From assembly GCA_018292915.2 (NCBI GenBank), contig JACVVK020000339.1, forward strand, positions 207,501 through 271,500: a stretch of 64,000 nt of DNA, read 5' to 3'. This stretch comes from Batillaria attramentaria. Taxonomy: Eukaryota > Mollusca > Gastropoda > Batillariidae. Made by a program: the position numbers and the translations under genes. Shown here piece after piece: positions 55,925-64,000 of this stretch (its first letter is position 1; each line of letters begins with the position of its first letter). Under the pieces are notes generated by a model. The model did not search any database, was not told the origin of the DNA, and was given only the letters and a program-made list of their open reading frames with translations.

Positions 55925-58900
55925 ATTTTTTTTTTTTTTTCGTCGCGATTTGGACTGGGGGCTAGCTTGAAGAGGTGTGGCTGCTGAGTATTTACAGGCT
56001 TTGTGCCACCTAATCACTATAATTTCTGAGACTGAAATTGAATAAAGAAGCAAACACTATAGTGTTTATTATGGGGAAGCCGGGAGCCGATAGTGTAATA
56101 GGCCGAGAAATTGTGTGGAACGGGAGTGAACAACGTAGCGTTTGGAATGGGGGCAGAATTAAAAAAGTGTTGCTGCTAAGTATTTACAGGCTTTGTGCCT
56201 CCTAAACACTATGATTTCTAACACTGAAATTGAATATAGAATCGGAAAATATAGTATTTATTAGGAGGAAAGTGGGAGCCGATGGTGGGAAACGATGGTG
56301 TAATAGGCCGAGGAAGTGTGCGACGTCAATGAAATACGTCGCAATTTGGAATGGGGGCAGGGTTGAAGAGGTGTGGCTGCTGAGTATTTACAGGCTTTGT
56401 GCCTCCTAATCACTATAATTACTGAAATTCAATAAAGAAAAAAAAATATAGCGTTTATTGGGGGGAGCCCGTAGTGTAGTGGGCCCAGAAATTGTGTGGA
56501 ACGTGAGTGAAAAACGTAGAATGGGGGCGGGATTAAAAAGGTGTGGCTGCTGAGTATTTACAGACTTTGTGCCTCCTAATCACTATGATCTCTGAAACTG
56601 AATAAAGAATCGAAAAATATAGTATTTATTAGGGGGAAACCGAGAGTCAATTGTGGAATAGGCCGAGAAAGTGTGGGACGTGTGTGAAAAACGTCACTAT
56701 TTGGAATGGGGGCAGGGTTGAAGAGGTGTGACTGCTGAGTATTTACAGGCTTTGTGCCTCGTATTCACTATGATTTCTGAAACTGAAATTGAATAAAGAA
56801 TCGAAAAACATAGTGTTTATTAGGGGACAACCGGGAGCCGATGGTGTAAAAGGCCGAGGAAGAGTGCGACGTGAGTGAAAAACGTCGTAATTTGGACTGG
56901 GGGCAGGGTTGTAGAGGTGTGGTTGCTGAGTATTTACCGGCTTAGTGCCTGCTAAAAACTATGATTTCTGAGACTGAAATTGAACGAAAAATGGAAAAAA
57001 TATAGTGTTTATGATGGGGAAACCGGGAGCCGATGGTGTAATAGGCCAAGAAATTGTGTGGAACGTGAGTGAAGAATGAGGGCAGAGTTGAAGAGGTGTG
57101 GCTGCTATATAGTTACAGGCTTTGTGCCTGCTAATCACTATGATTTATGAGAATGAAAATGAATTTTAAAAATTAAAATATAGTATTTATTGGGGGGAAA
57201 CCAGATACCGATGGTGTAATAAGCAGAGGAAGAGTGCAACACGGGTGAAAAACATCGCGATTTGGAATGGGGGCAGAGTTGAAGAGGTGTTGTTGCTGAG
57301 TATCTACAGGCGTTGTGCCTCCCAATCACTATGATTTCTGAGTCTGAAACTGAATGAAGAATTTAAAAATATAGCGTTTGTTGGGGGGGCGGAGCCGATG
57401 GTGTAATAGGTCGAGATATTGTTTGAAACGTGAGTGAAGAACGTAGCGTTTGGAATGGGGGTAGGGCTAAAAAGGTGTGGCTGCTGACTATTTACAGACT
57501 TTGTGCCTCCTAATCACTATGGTTTCTGAGACTTGAAATAAATAAGGAATCGATATATATATATATATAATAGGGAGAAACCGAGAACCGATGATGTTAT
57601 AGGCCGAGGAAGTGTGCGACGTGAGTGAAAAACGTCGAGATTGGGACTGGGTGCAGGGTTGAAGAGGTGTGGCTGCTGAGTATTTACAGGCTTTGTGCCT
57701 CCTAATCACTATGATTTCTGAGCCTCGAATTGAATTTAAAAAAATGGACAAATAAAGTGCTTAGCAGGGGGAAACCGGGAGCCGATGGTGTAACAGGCCG
57801 AGGAAGTGTGCGACGTGAGTGAAAAACGTCGCTATTTGGACTGGGGGCAGGGTTGAAGAGGTGTGGCTGCTGAGTATTTATGAGGGTGGGTGGGTGTTTG
57901 GGGGGTTTAACGTCCTTTTCCACCACATAGGGTGATATCAAAGACGGAGCAACGATGAAAAAGCCAGCACAAATATTTAGCCCCAGCCGGGATCGAACTC
58001 ACGACCCGAGCATTAGAAGTCCAACGCTCTATCATTCGACCACCCCGGCTCCCCGAGTATTTACAGGCTTTGTGCCTCCTAATCACTATGATTTCTGAGA
58101 CTGAAATTGCATAAAGAATGGAAAAATATAGTGTTTATTAGGGGGAAACTGGGAGCCGATGGTGTAATAGGCCGAGGAATTATGTGGAACTTGAGTACAG
58201 AATGTAGCGTTTTGAAATGGGGGCAGGGTTAAAAAGGTGCGGCTGCTGAGTATTTACAGACTTTGTGCCTCCTAATCACTATAATTTCCGAGACTGAAAT
58301 TGAATAGAGAATGGAAAAATATAGTATTTATTAGGGGGAAACCGGGAGCCGATGGTGTAATAGGCCGAGGAAGTGTGCGACGTGAGTGAAAAACATCACG
58401 ATTTGGAATGGGGGCAGGGTTGAAGAGGTGTGGCTGCTGAGTATCTACAGGCTTTGTGCCTCCTAATCACTATGATTTCTGAGACTGAAATTGAATAAAG
58501 AATCAAACACTATAGTGTTTATTCGGGGGGAACCGGGAGCAGATGGTGTAATAGGCCGATGAATTGTGTGGAACGTCAGTGAAAAACATCGCGTTTAAAA
58601 TGGGGGCAGGGTTGAAGAGGTGTGGCTGCTGAGTATTTACAGCTTTGTGCCTCCTAATCACTATGATTTTTGAGAATGAAATTGAATAAAGAATCGAAAA
58701 ATATAGAGTTTATTGGGGGGAAACTGGGAGCCGATGGTGTAATAGGCCGAGGAAGTGTGCGACGTGAGTGAAAAACGTCGCGATTTGGACTGGGGGCAGG
58801 GTGGAAGAGGTGTGGCTGCTGAGTATTTACAGCTTTGTGCCTCCTAATCACTATGATTTCTGAGACTGAAATTGAATAAAGAATCGAAAAATATAGTGTT

Positions 58901-60165
58901 TATTAGGGGGAAACTGGGAGCCGATGGTGTAATAGGCGGAGGAAGTGTGCGACGTGAGTGAAAAACGTCGCGATTTGGACTGGGGGCAGGGTTGAAGAGG
59001 TGTGGCTGCTGAGTATTTACAGGCTTTGTGCCTCCTAATCACTATGACTGAAATTGAATGAAGAATCAAAAAATGTAGTGTTTATTGGGGGGAAACCGGG
59101 AGCCGATAGTGTAATAGGCGGAGGAAGTGTGCGACGTGAGTGGAAAACATCGCGATTTGAACGGGGCTGGGGGGGGGCAGAGGCGTGTTGCTGAGTACTT
59201 ACAGGCTATGTGCCTCCTAATAATCACTAGGATTGCTGAGACTGAAATTAAATAAAGGATGTAACACTATAGTGTTTATTCGGGGGAAACCGGGAATCGA
59301 TTGTGTAATAGGCCGAGGAATTGTGGGGAACGTGAGTAAAAAACGTCGTGTTTTGAAATGGGGGCAGCGTTGAAGAGGTGTGGCTGCTGAGTATTTACAG
59401 GCTTTGTGCCTCCTAATCACTATGTATTCTGAGACTGAAATTGAATACAGAATCCAAAAGTATAGTGTTGAGTAGGGGGAAACTGGGAGCCGATGGTGTC
59501 ATTGGCCGAGGAATTATGAGGAACGTGAGTCAAGAATGTAGCGTTTCCAAAACACAACGAATTTCACTCACGTTCCACACAATTCCTCCGCCTATTACAC
59601 CATCGGCTCCCGGTTTCCCCCATAGAAATACTATATTTTTCGATTTTCGATTCTTTACTCAATTTCAGTCTCAGAAATCATAGTGATTAGGAGGCACAAA
59701 GCCTGTAAATACTCAGCAGCCACACCTCTTTAACTCTACCCCTATTCCGAAACGCGACTTTTTCACTCACGTTCCACATATTTCCTCGGCCTATTACACC
59801 ATCGGCTCCCGGTTTCCCCCAAATAAACACTATAGTGTTTCTTCATTCAATTTCAGCCTCAGAAATCGCAGTGATTAGGAGACACAAAGCCTGTTAATAC
59901 TCCACACCTCTTCACCTCTGCACCCACTGGAAAACGTGACGTTTTTCACTCGCTGACATTCCACACAATTCCTCTGCCTATTAGTATTACTAGTATCAGG
60001 AGGCACAAAGCCTGTAAATACTCAGGCCGAGTAATTGTGTAGAACGTCAGTGAAAAACGTCGCGTTTTGCAATGGGGGCAGGGTTGAAGAGGTGTGGCTC
60101 CTGAGTATTTACAGACTTTGTGCCTCCTAATCACTATGATTTCTCAGACTGAAATTGAATATAGA
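55140..60165. repeat. 190-bp satellite, mixed orientation
   Basis: Consensus contains 'ccgggagccgatggtgtaat', 'aggccgaggaagtgtgcgac', 'gggttgaagaggtgtggctg', 'gagtatttacaggctttgtg' and 'cctcctaatcactatgattt'. Monomers at about 55140-55785 are reversed, 55786-59545 forward, 59560-60005 reversed and 60020-60165 forward. Two subtypes alternate irregularly: 'agtgtgcgacgtgag...gtcgcgatttggac' and 'attgtgtggaacgtgag...gtagcgtttggaat'. An (AT)n tract lies at 55887-55924. All ORFs here are repeat readings. The array continues at 61784-62010. Confidence 0.95.
57872..58063 (-). mobile_element. SINE family A inserted in the 190-bp satellite
   Basis: Minus-strand copy (58054 to 57881) with head 'ggtcgaatgatagagcgttg', B box region, body and 3' end 'gacgttaaaccccc'. 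GAGTATTTA, part of the satellite monomer, flanks it at 57872-57880 and 58055-58063 as a TSD. Confidence 0.88.
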
Positions 60166-60585
60166 GTGTAAACTCCAGGGTGTTAATCCCATTAGTCAGA
60201 GCTTCATATGTCAGTTGAAGTACAGGTTTGTGACCGAGGAAGCCCTTTCTCGCAGACAGAGCAAAAGAGCAACGTTTGAACAGCTCTGATTGCCTTACAA
60301 ACCTCTTTTGGAGTGAGACTAAGTACATGTAGTAACAGGCTAAGAGGAAGGGGCCAGTACATGCAGTACTGTGTAAGAGTAAGGGGCTCAACAATGGTTT
60401 TTCTTTTTCTTTTTTTTTATATCCGGTGTTGTCTCCCCTCGGTCAAGTTTGCCGACCCGAACACTCTACCGCTGTGCCACTACATTGTTCACGTACTGCC
60501 GGCGATACTTCAACTTGTGTAGAATCTATTTTGTAAGCCATGTATGTTTGTGTCTAAGTATTCAGTATAGGTAAATCATGTATGT

Positions 60586-61260
60586 ATGTGTTTGTCTATA
60601 TGTGTTTGTGTAATGTCTGTATGTATACTTGTGTTTGTCTATATATGTGTTTGTGTAATGTCTGTATGTATACTTGTGTTTGTCTATATGTGTTTGTGTA
60701 ATGTCTGTATGTATACTTGTGTTTGTCTATATATGTGTTTGTGTAATGTCTGTATGTATACTTGTGTTTGTCTATATGTGTTTGTGTAATGTCTGTATGT
60801 ATACTTGTGTTTGTCTATATGTGTTTGTGTAATGTCTGTATGTATACTTGTGTTTGTCTATATATGTGTTTGTGTAATGTCTGTATGTATACTTGTGTTT
60901 GTCTATATGTGTTTGTGTAATGTCTGTATGTATACTTGTGTTTGTCTATATATGTGTTTGTGTAATGTCTGTATGTATACTTGTGTTTGTCTATATATGT
61001 GTTTGTGTAATGTCTGTATGTATACTTGTGTTTGTCTAGATATATGTGTTTGTGTAATGTCTGTATGTATACTTGTGTTTGTCTAGATATATGTGTTTGT
61101 GTAATGTCTGTATGTATACTTGTGTTTGTCTAGATATATGTGTTTGTGTAATGTCTGTATGTATACTTGTGTTTGTCTATATATGTGTTTGTGTAATGTC
61201 TGTATGTATACTTGTGTTTGTCTGTATATGTGTTTGTGTAATGTCTGTATGTATACTTGT
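60586..61260. repeat. 43-49-bp minisatellite, about 15 copies
   Basis: Unit 'tgtgtttgtgtaatgtctgt' + 'atgtatacttgtgtttgtct' + ata, atata or agatata. The linker length varies in 2-bp steps, giving 43, 45 and 47-49-bp forms, the last clustered near 61030-61140. ORFs reading CVCVMSVCILVFV are artefacts. Confidence 0.95.
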
Positions 61261-61264
61261 AATA

Positions 61265-61692
61265 TGCCAAAAAGAAAAAAAAATGTCTGCACATTCGGTA
61301 CTGCCTCTACAAAGCGACAACTATAGATGTAGAATTTGGCAAACAAGACAAGAAAATCAAGTGTTTTGTCAGTGACAACATTAGGCGCTGAGCCAAACAA
61401 TATCAACTGCTCGCTGAATGCAAGCTGGTCACAGTGTAGACATTTGTTGTGCAAGTGAAACAAAAGATCGTTCCCAAACTGCTGCACTATGTGGCCGGCA
61501 GTGCCAAAACAAATGTTGTATTGTCTCTGTGTGCTGAAGGCAATGTTTACATATGGGAGAATTGGTTATTTTGCGCATGTATAGGTATTTCCTCGTGGGA
61601 CGTATGCGGTGTAGAAGGCGCACTTGAAACCACCGGAGTTGTGTGTCGCCTGTGGTTTTAAAGCATTTTAAGTAGATAGTGTTCCATTTCAA
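61265..61692 (-). pseudogene. L1/Tx1-like LINE C-terminal fragment
   Basis: Minus strand reads QLRWFQVRLLHRIRPTRKYL, CKHCLQHTETIQHLFWHC (CCHC) and, after a frameshift near 61440, KCLHCDQLAFSEQLILFGS then FAKFYIYSCRF. These align with residues about 1107-1215 of the intact LINE ORF at 20071-23862. It is antisense within the plus-strand retroposed insert. Confidence 0.8.
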
Positions 61693-61783
61693 GTCTTTGT
61701 ATATCTTATTCCATTTGATGGCAGCTGTAGGTAAGGATCCGTTCTCAATAAAAACTGACTTTACAACAACAAAAAAAGAAAAA

Positions 61784-62010
61784 GAAATTGAATATAGAAT
61801 CGGAAAATATAGTATTTATTAGGAGGAAAGTGGGAGCCGATGGTGTAATAGGCGGAGGAAGTGTGCGACGTGAGTGAAAAACGTCGCGGTTTGGAATGGG
61901 GGCAGGGTTGAAGAGGTGTGGCTGCTGAGTATTTACAGGCTTTGTGCCTCCTAATCACTATGATTTCTGAGAGTGAAATTGAATAAAGAATCAAAAAGGT
62001 AGTGTTTAAA
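61784..62010. repeat. 190-bp satellite, last monomers
   Basis: Forward-oriented continuation of the array interrupted by the retroposed insert. Confidence 0.92.
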
Positions 62011-62171
62011 CGGGGCACAGAGCACGTGTCAAGCGAGAACTGAAACAGGCGATGAAAAACGTCACTCAGCTGATCGGCACGCGTACAGCTTCAGTGTTTT
62101 GCCGCAGATACCATCCGGTTCACAGCTTTTGTGTACATTAATGTCAGTGTTTGTTAATGTACTGCCAGGCC

Positions 62172-62345
62172 TTTTTCTCATGGCCCCGTCCTTGATATCA
62201 CCCGTACGTGGTGGAAAAGGACGTTAAACTCCCGAACACCCACCCTAATCGTAATCGTAATGATTTTTCGTTTTTGGTCAGTTTTTTTCTGAGCAGACAG
62301 TACAATTTCCCTTCGAGGGACGAATAAAGTGATATCTTATCTTCA
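62172..62345 (+). mobile_element. SINE family A 3' part followed by LINE-type 3' end
   Basis: 'ccgtccttgatatcacccgt' and 'aaaaggacgttaaactcccg' are family A; the head is missing. About 62308-62340, 'cccttcgagggacgaataaa' then 'gtgatatcttatctt', resembles the LINE tail at 48514-48560. Confidence 0.7.
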
Positions 62346-63007
62346 CCTGAAGTTGTCTGTGTATTCTAACTGTGCTAACTTAGCCTTGCTTCTGAAAACC
62401 TCGTTTAGTTCTTTCACCCTTAAAATGTCACCGGAAATAAATGCCAGTGTCTTCTCATCAAGACACGCCTCAGTTCTTTACTAATCAAGGCTTTATTCGG
62501 TTGGCAAAAAACAAAACAAAACAAAAACGCACAGTTTAATTGTAGATTCACACTAGATGATGCGCACTGTACAGGTTCCACCCATACACCCGCCCACACG
62601 CTAGATCCACTATGCTATATAACATAGAGCCTTGTTCGGTATCAGTCGGGATTTTGCAGCCAGCGAGGGAAATATTACGCCATGCACTTAATGCGATGAC
62701 GCAGATTTCACGTTAATGACGTTAATTGTGACGTATAAACGGACATCATGAGTTTGAGCCGAATGTCGTCTGGTGTTGGCAGTTTCTTGTTTTGGTGTGT
62801 GATTTATCAAGTAAGGTGACTGGGATCGGATTCTACCGTCAGTTTCATGGTTTCGTCTGCAAGCAGGTAACAAGCACACTACACGTGATACAAGATGTTT
62901 GCTGTTCGAACTCAAATTTGACTTTGGATATATTTCTCCTAAAACTGTTTTTCTCGCTGTACACGTTACACCCATATACCCGCCCACCACCTCTCTCTTT
63001 CTCTGAC

Positions 63008-63009
<2 letters not shown>
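62346..63009. other. Intronic sequence, unassigned
   Basis: Lies just before exon 2 of the host gene. No domain or repeat recognised. Confidence 0.5.

Positions 63010-63098
<89 letters not shown>
63010..63098. repeat. (GT)n microsatellite before exon 2
   Basis: About 44 GT units ending five bases before the acceptor AG at 63102-63103. Confidence 0.95.
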
Positions 63099-63099
<1 letters not shown>

Positions 63100-63103
63100 C
63101 CAG

Positions 63104-63255
63104 GACCTCTGTCAATGTGTGGGAGCAACAGATACCGCTGCCGCTGTGGCCCGCTGTCTTTGTGCCGACAGTTCCGAGTGGTGGGAACGAAGTGTGACAG
63201 ACCACGGCCAGGACACAAACATGACAAACGATATCTATGAGAGACTGGTCGCCAG
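63104..63255 (+). CDS. Host gene, exon 2
   Basis: Bounded by 'gttccag' and donor GCCAG|GTGGGT. In phase 0, as required by exon 1, the 152 bp read DLCQCVGATDTAAAVARCLC, SSEWWERSVTD and TNMTNDIYERLVA, ending in phase 2. The other two frames contain stops or lose phase with both neighbours. Cys-rich start and a helical end; no named domain recognised. The exon lies 26.4 kb from exon 1, so linkage rests on phase agreement and on the sense of the joined reading (LVAR|FCGPATS) across to exon 3. Confidence 0.62.
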
Positions 63256-63329
63256 GTGGGTGGACAGCACTTTTCCTGTAAATGATCATTAAAAGATTAT
63301 CAGTTTCAAAGGATGGGAGACAACTATTT

Positions 63330-63331
<2 letters not shown>

Positions 63332-63366
<35 letters not shown>
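63332..63366. repeat. (CT)n microsatellite
   Basis: About 17 CT units in the intron between exons 2 and 3. Confidence 0.95.
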
Positions 63367-63369
<3 letters not shown>

Positions 63370-63370
63370 T

Positions 63371-63533
63371 AGCCGGGACAGTAGAGTGGTAGAGTGTTGG
63401 ACTTTCAATGCTCGGGTCGTGAGTTCGATTCCCGTGAATTTGGTCTCTTTTGTTGTTGTTGTTGTTGTTTTTCGTTGCCCTCAGTCTTTGATATCATCAT
63501 TATGTGGTGGAAAAGGACGTTAAACCCTAAAAC
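63371..63533 (+). mobile_element. SINE family A in the last intron
   Basis: A box 'gacagtagagtggtagagtg', B box 'gggtcgtgagttcgattccc', body 'agtctttgatatcatcatta' and 'aaaaggacgttaaaccc', with a (GTT)n expansion in the middle. Confidence 0.87.
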
Positions 63534-63564
63534 ATCGTCCTCCCAAGCCGTCTCCCACCCCTCG

Positions 63565-63569
<5 letters not shown>

Positions 63570-63605
<36 letters not shown>
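63570..63605. repeat. (GT)n microsatellite before exon 3
   Basis: About 17 GT units ending 30 bases before the acceptor AG at 63635-63636. Confidence 0.95.
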
Positions 63606-63608
<3 letters not shown>

Positions 63609-63636
63609 CTGACATGTCCGACTGTCACTGTTTCAG

Positions 63637-63920
63637 GTTCTGTGGCCCCGCCACCTCTATAGAGGTTCCGACTGTAACCACCCCAAGACGCTGTATGGAG
63701 CTGAGAACTGAGACAGAGGCCATCGCCCACACGGGTCTCAGAATGGCCATGTTAACCTTGTTTCCTGAACAGGTGGACCTTTTAAGACCCAAGCCACAGG
63801 ATCCACAGAAGCCACAGGATCCACAGAAGCCACAGGATCCACAGAAGCCACAGGATCCACAGAAACCACAGGATCCACAGCCTCCACAGCAAGATCTCGT
63901 CTTACTGTGGGGGCCGCCAG
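63637..63920 (+). CDS. Host gene, exon 3: start of a P-loop NTPase domain
   Basis: Acceptor 'cactgtttcag'; its first base completes an Arg codon with the last two bases of exon 2 (phase 2). Reads FCGPATSIEVPTV, MELRTETEAIAHTGLRMAML, TLFPEQVDLLRP, a KPQDPQ repeat (18-bp unit, about five copies) and DLVLLWGPPG. The exon ends in phase 1 at CCAG|GTATTG. LTxEQ...hhhhWGPPG is the Q-motif-like start and Walker A of superfamily 1 helicase-type or related NTPases; GPPG lacks its GK[ST], which I infer is supplied by the next exon, outside the window. Read-through gives GPPGIGVVWG, which would be a dead P-loop, with a stop at 63979. Confidence 0.7.
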
Positions 63921-64000
63921 GTATTGGAGTGGTTTGGGGTCGACATATATATGCGTGTTGGAAGCAAACATTTACATAATTACAAAAAGAGAAGACTGAG

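Larger units (their letters stand above)
60151..61798 (+). mobile_element. Retroposed 1.6-kb insert (60166-61783) with 15-bp TSD
   Basis: GAAATTGAATATAGA occurs at 60151-60165 and 61784-61798; joining the flanks recreates a normal 190-bp monomer (compare 56228-56260). The insert ends with 'ctcaataaaaactgac' and an A-rich tail right before the second TSD copy, so it looks like a polyadenylated plus-strand RNA copied by LINE machinery. Its content is unusual: an unidentified 5' part, a SINE-like tract on the minus strand near 60400-60490, a minisatellite, and an antisense LINE fragment. No sense ORF is recognised. Confidence 0.8.

Noticed and set aside
60586..61375. Cys/Val-rich ORFs that look like membrane proteins
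   Set aside because: Translation of the 43-49-bp minisatellite; no conserved start or domain.
55140..62018. Repeated ORFs ending KYSAATPLQP...SKSRRFSLT
   Set aside because: All are readings of the 190-bp satellite; repetition, not conservation, explains the similarity.
63921..63979. Read-through end of exon 3 as the true C-terminus
   Set aside because: It would destroy the P-loop, while a suitable donor lies exactly after GPPG; not excluded without RNA data.

Overview
The window reads as repeat-choked animal nuclear DNA, most likely from a gastropod mollusc. That assignment is my inference from long (GT)n/(GA)n tracts, spliceosomal introns, several non-LTR retrotransposon (LINE) lineages, tRNA-derived SINEs and a Merlin DNA transposon; no database search was run. 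Most of the 64 kb is mobile or tandem DNA. Nothing bacterial or viral-gene-like is present.

Layout. 1-3.3 kb: low-complexity DNA, one SINE-like element and a decayed duplication. 3.3-9.6 kb: an array of about 86 copies of a 73-bp minisatellite. 9.8-19.3 kb: LINE and THAP-domain remnants, a solo LTR with target-site duplication (TSD), and minisatellites. 19.6-24.5 kb: a LINE with an intact 1263-residue endonuclease/reverse transcriptase ORF, poly(A) tail and candidate TSD. 24.8-26.4 kb: two inverted THAP-like 5' exons. 26.8-30 kb: LINE fragment, duplicated promoter-like blocks, and a fold-back element. 30.06-32.86 kb: a complete Merlin transposon with 123-bp inverted repeats, 9-bp TSD and a three-exon transposase. 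33.8-36.7 kb: SINE, promoter-like repeat, and the first coding exon of the one convincing host gene. 37-62 kb: a giant intron of that gene filled with minisatellites (35, 45, 43, 23, 57, 190 and 43-49 bp units), LINE remnants, three SINE families and a 1.6-kb retroposed insert. 63.1-63.9 kb: two more exons of the host gene, which runs off the right edge.

The most interesting item is that host gene. Exon 1 (35747-36715) encodes a CCHC zinc knuckle, a Pro/Gln linker and a PD-(D/E)XK/NERD-like nuclease core. Exons 2 (63104-63255) and 3 (63637-63920) join to it in compatible phases (0, then 2). Exon 3 ends inside a P-loop (LLWGPPG at a GT donor), so the protein is probably a zinc-knuckle/nuclease/NTPase fusion, an architecture reminiscent of prokaryotic NERD-helicase proteins. 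A (GT)n tract lies just upstream of each of its splice acceptors and of one Merlin acceptor.

The mobile elements appear to interact. A poly(A)-tailed SINE is inserted in an (ATT)n-tailed LINE, one SINE tail seems to have seeded a 35-bp minisatellite, and parts of LINE coding sequence have expanded into in-frame tandem repeats.
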